From Bacteroidales bacterium (GTDB lineage: Bacteria > Bacteroidota > Bacteroidia > Bacteroidales > UBA932): 64,000 bases of DNA. The notes beneath the pieces are model-generated. The model was not told the origin of the DNA and made no database searches. It saw only the letters and a program-made list of their open reading frames with translations. Below, one piece after another: positions 6,219 to 16,728 of the stretch (positions are counted from its first letter, which is position 1; every line of letters begins with the position of its first letter). The position numbers were made by a program, and so were the translations under genes. The DNA lies in NCBI GenBank assembly GCA_017548985.1, contig JAFYYW010000021.1:1-64000 (forward strand), read 5' to 3'.

Positions 6219-7772
6219 TCAGGCTTTATGGTGAATCTGGTATCCGTCGACTGTGATGGCGCTGATAGGCCTGGAGGGGCAAAGGTTCTCGCAGGCTCCG
6301 CAGCCGATGCACTTGCTCTCGTCAACTGACGGGATCCTGACCGAACGGGGATTATCGGGGTCTTTCCTGACCATCTGGATGGCTCCGGTGGGGCAGTGTC
6401 TGGCGCAGTTGCCGCATTCATCGACTGTGCCGTTGTCAACGAGGCAGAGCGAAAGAGCGACCTTGGCGGTTCCGACCTTCCACTGGGTCTTCTCCTCAGG
6501 AGTGATCTTCAGGATCGCTCCGGCAGGGCAGACCTCTGAGCATTTGACGCACTCGGGACGGCAGTAACCTCTCTCAAAGGACATCTCAGGCTGCATCAGG
6601 TGCTTCAGGTTTTTGGACGGCCTGAGGACGTTGTTAGGGCAAACGGCCACGCAGAGTTGGCAGGCTGTGCAATGGTTGTAGAATGATTTCACGCTCTCGG
6701 ATCCGAAAGGAGTGATCGAAACTGAGCGTTTGGGAGCGATTTTGGGTATGATGTCGGCGAATCCGCCTTCTCCCTCAATCTCGACAGGGGTGTCATCAGC
6801 CGGTTCTGTCTGCGCCAGAGCTTTGACGCTTGACAAGGCGGAACCACCTAAAGCCAAGGCACTTCCGATCATGAACGCCCTTCTTCCCTCGCTGACGGCG
6901 GTTTTATCTACCGGAGCTGTCTCTGGCTCAGACGGCTGTCCGGCGGCCTTGCCCCAGGCAAAACGGTATTTGAGAGCGCCGAACTTGCAAGTGTCGATGC
7001 AGTTGAAGCAGTCCACGCAACGGCTGTAGTCAATCTTCTTGCCACCGTCAATGTCGATACAAGCCGCTTTGCACTTGTGCTCGCAAAGGTGACAGCTCTT
7101 GCACTTCGAGGCGTCGATGACCGGGCGGAACATGGCGAAGCGTGAGAAGAAGCTCAGCGTTGTTCCGACAGGGTAGATCGTGTTGCAATAGGTTCTGCCG
7201 TTTTTCCAGGCAAGGACAACCACAGCCACAAGGGTGGCGATGGCGACCAGGAATGTGGGCAGGCTCTTGAGCCAAACCTCCTTGGTGTAGAAGGCGTAGC
7301 TCTCATGCTTCTCGGCAATTGACGCAAACAGGTTGTTACCCCATTGCCATACAGGGGCGAGAAGGTTCTGTACGATTCTTCCCCATGCGCTGTAAGGTGC
7401 CAGAAGTGCCACGAGGGCATTCACTCCAGCTATCAAGGCAATAACAAATATAACCCACACACCATAGCGGAGCCATTTCAACTCCTTGGAATATGAATAT
7501 TTCCATTTCTTTCCCTTCTTGCTTAGGTTTGCCACGCCGTCTTGGAACACTCCAAGGGGGCATATCACCGAGCAATAAATCCTTCCGAAGAGGATTGTGA
7601 CCAGCAGCAGGGCGATGATAACCACGAGGTTCAAGGCCAGTACCGCCGGGAGGAATTGGATCTTGGCGAGCCAGCCCAGCCAATGGTGCAGAGTCCCGCT
7701 GAAATCCAGGAAGAGCAGGGTGATGGCAGCGAAGAAGATGACCGCCAAAATGACTCTCAGTTTTTTTAACAT
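6219..7772 (-). CDS. NapH/NapG-like fused membrane Fe-S electron-transfer protein
   Basis: 517 residues from MLKKLRV; this start sits 26 nt after a -7 box, and the open frame before it is not plausible. Four membrane segments (about 7-23, 42-62, 103-124, 171-188) hold CSVICPLG and a degenerate CNTIYPVG, as in NapH/NosR. A dicluster ferredoxin follows (Cys 224-262). At 295-321 there is an internal twin-arginine segment (EGRRAFMIGSALALGG, ending ALAQ), then a NapG-like region with four more cysteine clusters (about 368-498). The layout suggests quinol-to-periplasm electron transfer through a chain of 4Fe-4S centres to the reductase encoded next. The electron direction and final acceptor are inferred. 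Confidence 0.82.
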   Translation of the reverse strand: MLKKLRVILAVIFFAAITLLFLDFSGTLHHWLGWLAKIQFLPAVLALNLVVIIALLLVTILFGRIYCSVICPLGVFQDGVANLSKKGKKWKYSYSKELKWLRYGVWVIFVIALIAGVNALVALLAPYSAWGRIVQNLLAPVWQWGNNLFASIAEKHESYAFYTKEVWLKSLPTFLVAIATLVAVVVLAWKNGRTYCNTIYPVGTTLSFFSRFAMFRPVIDASKCKSCHLCEHKCKAACIDIDGGKKIDYSRCVDCFNCIDTCKFGALKYRFAWGKAAGQPSEPETAPVDKTAVSEGRRAFMIGSALALGGSALSSVKALAQTEPADDTPVEIEGEGGFADIIPKIAPKRSVSITPFGSESVKSFYNHCTACQLCVAVCPNNVLRPSKNLKHLMQPEMSFERGYCRPECVKCSEVCPAGAILKITPEEKTQWKVGTAKVALSLCLVDNGTVDECGNCARHCPTGAIQMVRKDPDNPRSVRIPSVDESKCIGCGACENLCPSRPISAITVDGYQIHHKA

Positions 7773-7797
7773 TTTGCTATTCTTTTTATCCTTTTGA

Positions 7798-7805
7798 CAA
7801 ATATA
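7798..7805 (-). promoter_or_regulatory. -7 promoter box for the Fe-S/reductase operon
   Basis: The plus strand reads CAAATATA (TATATTTG on minus), 26 nt before the ATG at 7772. It supports MLKK as the start. It lies just past the 3' end of thiN, so this pair is transcribed separately from the alaS operon. Confidence 0.6.
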
Positions 7806-7818
7806 ATCAAAAAATAGA

Positions 7819-8487
7819 TTAATCTGTGATGATGAGTACCAATGATTTATGAGAAAAATCAAGATGAATCACATCTTCCGATGTCCGGTTGAGCGTGGCA
7901 GGCCACCAATTGTCAAAGACGACCTCATCTGTTGGCCATACAAGGCCTTTTGATTTTATTTTCAAGGAGTTGTCCGGGCTGAATATGGAAACGCGCCGTC
8001 CTTTTCCAAGAATGAGGTCGCAACTGTCTGTCACAGTGAAGGCGGTGGAATAGTCGGAGACCATGTCGATGGAGGGATGCCCGGTAGCGACCGGCCATCT
8101 CCTGGCATATTCCATCAAAAGACCAAGGTTGCCGATGGTGTGGTCCTCCCGTTTGCCGGTGGCCGCGAGAATATGGATGGTGTCCACATCGGGATAGTGC
8201 TCCAGAATATGGCGCAAGGCCTTAGTCTGGTCGTTGTCGTCCTGCTCCTCGATTTTGATTATGCGGTCGGAATATTCCTTGGCGAGTTTCGGCGTCATTG
8301 AGTCCATATCGCCAATGATGGTGTCCGGTTCCCGGGCGACCTCCCCAAAAATGGCTCCGCGGTTTCGGAGGAAGGACTTTAAGGCGTTGCCGTCACAGCA
8401 GACGATGATGTCCGCCCTACGAATAAGTTCTCTGGGATAAGGCTTTTTGGGGAAAGCTCCGCCTCCTATGATAACCGCGGTGCTCAT
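7819..8487 (-). CDS. thiN: Thiamine pyrophosphokinase
   Basis: 222 residues from the ATG at 8487, whose ATGA overlaps the stop of the upstream fusion gene. It transfers pyrophosphate from ATP to thiamine, giving TPP in the cytosol. The TPK fold is shown by IIGGGAFP, the substrate-site motifs DIIVCCDGNAL and IIGDMDSM, the phosphate-binding EEQDDNDQTKAL, and AATGKREDHTIGNL. A C-terminal beta-sandwich follows (SIFSPDNSLKIKSKGLVWPT). Length is normal. Translational coupling to the LptF/G-Fmt gene is implied by the 4-nt overlap. Confidence 0.9.
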   Translation of the reverse strand: MSTAVIIGGGAFPKKPYPRELIRRADIIVCCDGNALKSFLRNRGAIFGEVAREPDTIIGDMDSMTPKLAKEYSDRIIKIEEQDDNDQTKALRHILEHYPDVDTIHILAATGKREDHTIGNLGLLMEYARRWPVATGHPSIDMVSDYSTAFTVTDSCDLILGKGRRVSIFSPDNSLKIKSKGLVWPTDEVVFDNWWPATLNRTSEDVIHLDFSHKSLVLIITD

Positions 8488-10925
8488 TGGTCGGCCTTTG
8501 TCTTGGCGATCTCGGCTTTTGAGGTGCCGGGAGTGGTGGAATAAGTCTCCGGGTCGCGGAATCCCAGCAGGAACGCCTCGATACCCATTCTCTTCTTGCC
8601 AGCCAATTGCACTTCTTTCAGTGAAATAGCCCCATTCTTCGTCGTTATCCACAGATACGACTTGCCATCAGTCACTATCCTGCCAGGCTCTTCGACCGGT
8701 TGGTTGGCCTGTCGAACCACCGGCTCGGCGGAGTAAACCTTGAGCTGGATGGGAGCGGAGCCGTCTTTGACGAGCTCTGTGAAGGCGGCGGGATAAGGGC
8801 TGAGACCGCGGATCAGGTTATATACCTGCTTGGTGGAATCGTTCCAGTCGATATGGCAAAGCTCCCGGGTGAGCTTCGGGGCAGGTTTGAGAACCTCGGA
8901 ACCTTGGATGAAACTCTTCTGCACCCGGGTCTCGACATTCTTCTCGATGAGGCCCTGAGTGGTCTGGACAACCATCTCGGCACCAATTTCCATCAACTTG
9001 TCGTGGAGTTCACCTGCGGTCTCGTCCTTGCCGATCGTGACATCCTGACGCAAAATGACACCTCCGGTGTCAATCTGCTTGTCAATCATGAAGGTCGTCG
9101 CTCCGGTCCTGAGCTCACCGTTGATTATTGCCCAATTGATAGGAGCGGCGCCGCGATACTGAGGCAGAAGCGAGGCGTGGAGGTTGAATGTCCCTAGTCT
9201 CGGCATACTCCATACCTCTTCTGGAAGCATCCTGAACGCCACCACAATGAACAAATCAGCCTTGAATGCCTTAAGTTGGGCCAGGAACTCCGGATCCTTC
9301 AGCTTAGCGGGCTGGAGGACGGGAATGCCCCTTTCTGTGGCGAACGTCTTAACCGCGCTTTCGTTCACCTTCTGGCCCCGCCCACTGGGCTTGTCGGCCA
9401 CGGTCACGACAGCGACCACCTTGTAATTCCTGTCAAGCAACTCTTTTAGGGGAGCTACGGCGAACTCCGGAGTGCCCATGTAGATTATCCTGGTCTTCTT
9501 GAACAATCCAAGGACAGTGCTCTTGGCCTTCCTCCACCAGTTCTTGATGGAGTCCACATTGGACATGTCTGTGTCATGTATGGCCCTGGAAGTCAAGTAT
9601 ATTCCTATAGCCAGCATCACTACGGACGACGCGAATGCCCCGACCCATGCGCTGACACTTCCATCCCTGGCGAGCTTTACGCCGGTGATGTCCACGATCC
9701 AGTACAGGACGAAGAATAGGATGGCCACAATGGCCGAGACCCCGAGACCGCCCTTGCGGATCAAAGCTCCAAGAGGGGCTCCAATGAAGAACATGATAAA
9801 GCAGGCGATCGCCTGTCCGTACCTGCGCAAAAACTCCAGGAAGGTAAATCGAAGCTTCACTGTATAGTCAAAGGCTCCGAACTCATAAGTCTGCAGGTTG
9901 GATTGGAGTTGTTTGGCGCTGTTAGCCGCCCTGTCCAACGCTCCGGCTTTCGCCGAGGCGTCCGAGAACACCATGAAGTCCTTGGCCTCGAAGTTCCTGG
10001 TGATTCCCTTGGCGGTGGTGTCCAACTGGGAATTCAAGTTGAAAAGGTAAGTGGCCGCGGTCGACATCAGCTGTTGGGCCTTGACACTGTCCCTCTCATC
10101 CATGAGAAGGACCTTGTTCTCCTTCAGCTGGGCGAGAGGCAGGGTCTTGACCTGGTCTCCGAAACGGGCGCTGTCGGATTTCTGGAAGGCGTAGTTCTCA
10201 AGAGTCACAACCATCTCCTGCTTTTTGAAAAGGATTTTCTGAAGCTGGAGGGATGTGTCCCTGTAGGCCTTTTCGTTTGTTTCCTGATAGTTGGTGCCGT
10301 CGTACATCTTTATCGTCAGGTACGACTTGTCTTTTGAGAGGCGGATCTCCGCGGAGTCGGCGATTGTCAGCCTGGTGTTGCCTTTCCCGTTGTGGTCGTA
10401 GAGCATCACCCCATGCATCATCCCGTTGTCACTGGTGTTGTCGACCCTCAGCACATAACCGTCAACTCCGTCGTAGAAAACTCCATCCGGGATTTTGATC
10501 TCGTTTTTGGTTCTCTTAATGTCGTCACGAAGAGTGTAGATCTGGTTATAGGCCACAGGAACCAACTCATTGATAACGAAATAGGTGCCTATACTGATGA
10601 AGACCGAGGCTATCATCACCGGAGTCATCACCCGCGCCACCGAGACACCGGCCGCCTTCAATGCGATAAGCTCGTTGTTCTCGCCCATATTACCCAGGGT
10701 CATCATCGAGGCAAGAAGGGTGGCCAACGGGAGGGCGAGCGGCAGGATGGTGCAGCTGCCCCAGAAGAGAAATTCGGCTATAACCTTGAAGCCCAAGCCC
10801 TTACCGACCAACTCGTCGATATAGACCCAGAGGGTCTGCATCATCAGAATGAAAATGACGACAAGCAGGATCATGAAAAATGGTCCTATGAACGAGGTCA
10901 GTATGAACTTGTCTATCTTCTTCAT
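8484..10925 (-). CDS. Fusion of LptF/LptG-family permease and methionyl-tRNA formyltransferase
   Basis: A single uninterrupted 813-codon frame. Residues 1-448 are a complete YjgP/YjgQ half-transporter: three membrane helices (about 8-32, 55-75, 100-122), a periplasmic beta domain (about 125-355) and three more helices (about 365-385, 395-415, 428-447). Such subunits extract LPS from the inner membrane for the Lpt bridge. After a basic linker (about 450-475), residues 478 to about 800 are a complete Fmt: MGTPEFAV, NLHASLLPQYRGAAP with Asn581 and His583, and DTGG with Asp619. Fmt formylates initiator Met-tRNA. Six helices with the N-terminus inside put Fmt in the cytosol, so the topology is workable. 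The start abuts the alaS stop with no gap and thiN overlaps its end. An in-frame TTG at 9506 could give free Fmt. Confidence 0.9.
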   Translation of the reverse strand: MKKIDKFILTSFIGPFFMILLVVIFILMMQTLWVYIDELVGKGLGFKVIAEFLFWGSCTILPLALPLATLLASMMTLGNMGENNELIALKAAGVSVARVMTPVMIASVFISIGTYFVINELVPVAYNQIYTLRDDIKRTKNEIKIPDGVFYDGVDGYVLRVDNTSDNGMMHGVMLYDHNGKGNTRLTIADSAEIRLSKDKSYLTIKMYDGTNYQETNEKAYRDTSLQLQKILFKKQEMVVTLENYAFQKSDSARFGDQVKTLPLAQLKENKVLLMDERDSVKAQQLMSTAATYLFNLNSQLDTTAKGITRNFEAKDFMVFSDASAKAGALDRAANSAKQLQSNLQTYEFGAFDYTVKLRFTFLEFLRRYGQAIACFIMFFIGAPLGALIRKGGLGVSAIVAILFFVLYWIVDITGVKLARDGSVSAWVGAFASSVVMLAIGIYLTSRAIHDTDMSNVDSIKNWWRKAKSTVLGLFKKTRIIYMGTPEFAVAPLKELLDRNYKVVAVVTVADKPSGRGQKVNESAVKTFATERGIPVLQPAKLKDPEFLAQLKAFKADLFIVVAFRMLPEEVWSMPRLGTFNLHASLLPQYRGAAPINWAIINGELRTGATTFMIDKQIDTGGVILRQDVTIGKDETAGELHDKLMEIGAEMVVQTTQGLIEKNVETRVQKSFIQGSEVLKPAPKLTRELCHIDWNDSTKQVYNLIRGLSPYPAAFTELVKDGSAPIQLKVYSAEPVVRQANQPVEEPGRIVTDGKSYLWITTKNGAISLKEVQLAGKKRMGIEAFLLGFRDPETYSTTPGTSKAEIAKTKADQ

Positions 10926-13544
<2,619 letters not shown>

Positions 13545-13576
13545 CGTTTATCTGTCCCTTTGTGGCACGGAAATAG

Positions 13577-13584
13577 CAAAATTA
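13577..13584 (-). promoter_or_regulatory. -7 promoter box for the alaS operon
   Basis: The plus strand reads CAAAATTA, which is TAATTTTG on the minus strand and fits TAnnTTTG. It ends 32 nt before the alaS ATG. Confidence 0.45.
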
Positions 13585-13616
13585 TAACATTTTTAGCGAT
13601 TTATAGCAAAAAAGGG

Positions 13617-13624
13617 TATATTTG
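13617..13624 (+). promoter_or_regulatory. -7 promoter box close to the first M23 gene
   Basis: TATATTTG ends 6 nt before the ATG at 13631. The expected leader is only a few nucleotides long. With the alaS box at 13577-13584 it forms a compact divergent promoter. Confidence 0.5.
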
Positions 13625-13630
13625 CGAGCT

Positions 13631-14635
13631 ATGAGAAAATATATTCTCAATCCGGAGACCCTTCTCTACGAGATCAAGGACGTGTCCTTGAAATCGAAAT
13701 TGATCAAGGGGCTCCTTCTCGTCGCCGGTAGCGTAGGGCTGTCGGTGCTGTATTTGTGGGTTTTCACTTCGGTTCTCGGAATGGATCTTCCCAAGACAGC
13801 TCTCCTCAAGGCCGAGATGGCCCGTTGGGACGCCCGTATCGATCTGATGAACACCCGGCTGGACCGTTATGAGAGCAATCTTGAGGCTTTGAGGATAAGG
13901 GACGATGACATTTACAGGTCCATATTCGGAATGAACGAGATTCCCGCCTCGATTCGCACCGCTGGTATCGGCGGAGTGGACAGGTACGCCTTCCTGGATG
14001 GGTTGGAGCCAACCAACACTTTGAAAAACACGGCTTTGAGGATTGACAAGTTGACCAGGATGACCTATGTCCAGAGCAAATCGTTCGACGAGGTCGTCGC
14101 GGTCTCCAAACGTGCCGGTGATATGGCGTCATGCATCCCGGCAGTCCCTCCGATCATTCCTGATCCTTCCAAGTACAACCTCTCAAGCCAATTCGGATAC
14201 AGGACTGATCCCTTCACGGGAGAGTCGAAGCTCCACACCGGGGTTGACCTCGCCATGAAGATCGGCAATCCTGTCTTCGCCACTGGTGACGGAGTTGTCG
14301 AGTCCGTTGAATATGATTTCTTCGGTTATGGCAATTGCGTCAACATTGATCACGGGTTCGGTTACAAGACCCGTTACGCCCATCTTGACAGGATGACCGT
14401 GATCGAGGGAATGAAGGTCAAGAGGGGAGACAAGATTGGCGAGAGCGGCAAGTCCGGAAGGGCCAGCGGCCCTCATCTCCACTATGAGGTGTTCTACAAG
14501 GGTGAGAGGGTCAATCCGATGAATTATTTCGATCTCTCCATGTCCAAGCAGGATTATATAGCGATGACAAACCGCCAGGAGAAGGAGAATGAGACCGTTC
14601 CTACCAGACGTTCTTTCAGTGTGACACGCAGGTAG
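13631..14635 (+). CDS. M23-family (LytM-type) metallopeptidase, membrane-anchored
   Basis: 334 residues from the ATG at 13631. This start is backed by alignment with the N-terminus of the paralogue that follows (KYxxxxxTxxxE pattern). A single membrane helix lies at about 28-52, a periplasmic coiled coil at about 60-95, and the peptidase at about 185-300. All zinc ligands are present: HTGVD and HLHYE. The catalytic-site His motif RYAHL is also intact, so it is probably an active endopeptidase that cuts peptidoglycan cross-links. A degenerate activator cannot be excluded. It is the first gene of a long plus-strand run, divergent from alaS. Confidence 0.88.
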   Translation: MRKYILNPETLLYEIKDVSLKSKLIKGLLLVAGSVGLSVLYLWVFTSVLGMDLPKTALLKAEMARWDARIDLMNTRLDRYESNLEALRIRDDDIYRSIFGMNEIPASIRTAGIGGVDRYAFLDGLEPTNTLKNTALRIDKLTRMTYVQSKSFDEVVAVSKRAGDMASCIPAVPPIIPDPSKYNLSSQFGYRTDPFTGESKLHTGVDLAMKIGNPVFATGDGVVESVEYDFFGYGNCVNIDHGFGYKTRYAHLDRMTVIEGMKVKRGDKIGESGKSGRASGPHLHYEVFYKGERVNPMNYFDLSMSKQDYIAMTNRQEKENETVPTRRSFSVTRR

Positions 14636-14641
14636 AGGCTT

Positions 14642-15601
14642 ATGGCAGACGGAGAGAAATACGTATTTGATAAGACCCGGATGGAGTTCCGGAAGGTCAC
14701 CCGTTCCGTATGGTCTGTGACCAAGAAGATCTTCGGGTACTTCCTTGTCACCGCCTCCCTCGCCGTGGTGTACTATGTCGTGTTCTCCCTTCTGGTCAAT
14801 ACTGACTCTGAGCGCGCTCTCAAGAGGGACATCCAGATGTATGAGCAGATGTATGCCGAGATGCTCCGCAAGGAAGAACTTGTCGGGGATGTCCTGGAGG
14901 GTCTTAAGGAGAAGGACCAGGAGATATACAGCCTTTTGTTCAATTCAGATTCGCCTGATCTTGGCAGCATGTATCCCGATGGACTCCTGTCGGCGATAGA
15001 TTCTGTCGATGACAAGGACATAGTGGAATATGTCGGCAAGAAACTGGACTTGCTTGATGTGGCCTCCGACAGGGTCGAGAATAACCTTGCCAGGGTGATG
15101 GCCGTCCTCGACAGCGGCGGAGTCAAGAGACTCCCTCCAATGACCATTCCTCTTGGCTCGTTCTCCTATGCGAGGACCGGAGCGTCTGTCGGCCAGAAAA
15201 TCAATCCTTTTTATAAAGTCCCGGCCAGTCATGGTGGACTGGACCTTATCTCCCAACAGGGTGAGCCGGTCTACGCCGCGGCTGACGGGGTCGTGAGATA
15301 TGTCGACCATTCGTCCAAGGGACTCGGGAATGTAGTGGCGATCGACCACGGCAACGGCTATGTCACCAGTTACGCCCATTTGGAGAACACGAGGGTGAGC
15401 AGGGGACAGAAAGTCCAGAGGGGCAAGCAGATAGGTCAGGTGGGAATGTCCGGGAATTCTTTCGCCCCGCATCTCCACTATGAGGTCAGGAAGGACTCTT
15501 TGAGGATGGATCCGCTTAACTATATGTTCGCTTCGGTCACTCCCGAGGACTATATGAGGATGCTGTTCATGTCTTCCAACACAGGGCAATCAATGGATTA
15601 A
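14642..15601 (+). CDS. Second M23-family metallopeptidase, paralogue of the preceding gene
   Basis: 319 residues, starting 6 bp after the first M23 gene. The layout is the same: a cytosolic N-terminus, a membrane helix at about 35-57, a coiled coil at about 60-90, and a LytM domain with SHGGLDL, SYAHL and HLHYE, so the zinc site is intact. The two proteins share the domain order and N-terminal pattern but differ widely in the linker, which points to an old tandem duplication with divergent partners. Likely role: periplasmic peptidoglycan remodelling during growth or division. Confidence 0.88.
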   Translation: MADGEKYVFDKTRMEFRKVTRSVWSVTKKIFGYFLVTASLAVVYYVVFSLLVNTDSERALKRDIQMYEQMYAEMLRKEELVGDVLEGLKEKDQEIYSLLFNSDSPDLGSMYPDGLLSAIDSVDDKDIVEYVGKKLDLLDVASDRVENNLARVMAVLDSGGVKRLPPMTIPLGSFSYARTGASVGQKINPFYKVPASHGGLDLISQQGEPVYAAADGVVRYVDHSSKGLGNVVAIDHGNGYVTSYAHLENTRVSRGQKVQRGKQIGQVGMSGNSFAPHLHYEVRKDSLRMDPLNYMFASVTPEDYMRMLFMSSNTGQSMD

Positions 15602-15610
15602 ATATAATAT

Positions 15611-15928
15611 ATGGAGAAATTATATTACACTATCGGCGAGGTTTCCGAGCTTCTGGGTGAGAGCACATCCCTGGTGAGGTTCTGGTCCAACTCGTTCCCG
15701 AAGTACATCAAACCCAAGAGAAACGCCAAAGGTAACAGGCTGTACACCGTTGAGGACCTGGATTGCCTTAAACAGGTACATCTCCTAGTCAAGGAACAGG
15801 GGTTGACCTTGGAGGGAGCTTCCAAGAAACTCGCCGCCGATAGGCAGAAAGTTGAGGGCAGGGTTAAGGTCCTGGACAGCCTCAAGGAAATCAGGAGCCA
15901 GCTTGTCGAAGTCAAGAAGTCGCTATGA
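15611..15928 (+). CDS. MerR-family HTH protein, short
   Basis: 105 residues. The MerR N-terminal winged HTH covers about residues 5-75 (YTIGEVSELLGESTSLVRFW, then NRLYTVEDLDCLKQVHLL). The rest is a basic coiled coil of about 25 residues. There is no effector-binding domain or metal-binding cysteine set, as in the short MerR proteins found in most Bacteroidetes. It is encoded between the M23 and Nif3 genes, overlapping the latter by 4 nt (ATGA). The target is unknown; I see no MerR-type dyad with a long spacer nearby. Confidence 0.8.
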   Translation: MEKLYYTIGEVSELLGESTSLVRFWSNSFPKYIKPKRNAKGNRLYTVEDLDCLKQVHLLVKEQGLTLEGASKKLAADRQKVEGRVKVLDSLKEIRSQLVEVKKSL

Positions 15929-16704
15929 TAGTGAGAGATATCACATCAGCGATCCAGGATTTCGCGCCTTTGCCGATCCAGGAGAGCTGGGACAACAGCG
16001 GGTTGATTATCGGTTCCCCTGACCAGGAGGTTAAAGGAGTCCTTGTCGGATTCGATTGCACTCCTGAGCTGGTGGATGAGGCCGTGGCCTGTGGGGCTGA
16101 TATGATAGTCACACATCATCCCCTTATTTATGGAGGCATAAAGACGATCCAGCCAGAGGATCCGGTGGGGCTTGCCGTGATTAAGGCCGTTTCAGCCGGA
16201 ATAGCTGTTTACGCGGCCCACACTACCGCCGATAAGGTGATAGGAGGGGTCAGCGGGATCATGGCCAGAAGGCTTGGCCTAAAGGATGTCGATGTCCTCG
16301 ACCAGGAGTCGGACGGGATCGGTTTCGGCGCTGTCGGAAACCTTCCGGAACCAATGGGGGCTGAGGAGTTCATCGGATATGTGAAGTCCTGTTTCGGCCT
16401 GTCTGTCATCCGTTGCTCCCGGCCGGTTGACATCCTTGTCAGCAGGGTCGCCATGTGCGGTGGCTCAGGCTCATCCCTGATCGGGAAGGCCATGGAAGCC
16501 GGCGCCCAGGCATATATATGCGGAGATATCACTTACCATCGTTTCTTCACTCCTAAAAACTTTATGGTCATTGATATAGGCCATTTCGAAGGGGAAGTGG
16601 AAATTTGCGATGTATTATTTTCTCTCTTAAGGAAAAAATTTCCTACCTTTGCAGTCCGTACCAGCGAGAAGCTAAGGGCGAGCAATCCGGTTTTTTATTA
16701 TTAG
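15925..16704 (+). CDS. Nif3-like dinuclear metal-centre protein (YbgI/GTP cyclohydrolase 1 type 2 homologue)
   Basis: 259 residues, with the conserved dimetal ligands VTHHPLIYGG, AAHTTAD and DIGHFEGE. The members without the inserted PII-like domain are about 250 residues long, as here. The family forms hexameric toroids that bind two metal ions. The physiological reaction is not settled, and the GTP cyclohydrolase name rests on limited evidence. The start overlaps the MerR gene stop. In many Bacteroidetes it is next to the zinc-ribbon coiled-coil gene that also follows here, suggesting a shared function. Confidence 0.92.
   Translation: MIVRDITSAIQDFAPLPIQESWDNSGLIIGSPDQEVKGVLVGFDCTPELVDEAVACGADMIVTHHPLIYGGIKTIQPEDPVGLAVIKAVSAGIAVYAAHTTADKVIGGVSGIMARRLGLKDVDVLDQESDGIGFGAVGNLPEPMGAEEFIGYVKSCFGLSVIRCSRPVDILVSRVAMCGGSGSSLIGKAMEAGAQAYICGDITYHRFFTPKNFMVIDIGHFEGEVEICDVLFSLLRKKFPTFAVRTSEKLRASNPVFYY
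16644..16651 (+). promoter_or_regulatory. Candidate internal -7 box for the zinc-ribbon/dnaB genes
   Basis: TACCTTTG lies inside the 3' end of the Nif3 gene, 77 nt before the zinc-ribbon ATG at 16729. It would give the downstream zinc-ribbon-dnaB segment its own promoter. No clear -33 element is visible. Confidence 0.35.
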
Positions 16705-16728
16705 AACAGTCAGATTTCAATAGCTATC

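Noticed and set aside
6212..6439. Longer N-terminus for the aldo/keto reductase
   Set aside because: The extra 76 codons overlap the Fe-S gene, are Pro/Ala/Ser-rich, and would bury the Tat signal that begins at 6211.
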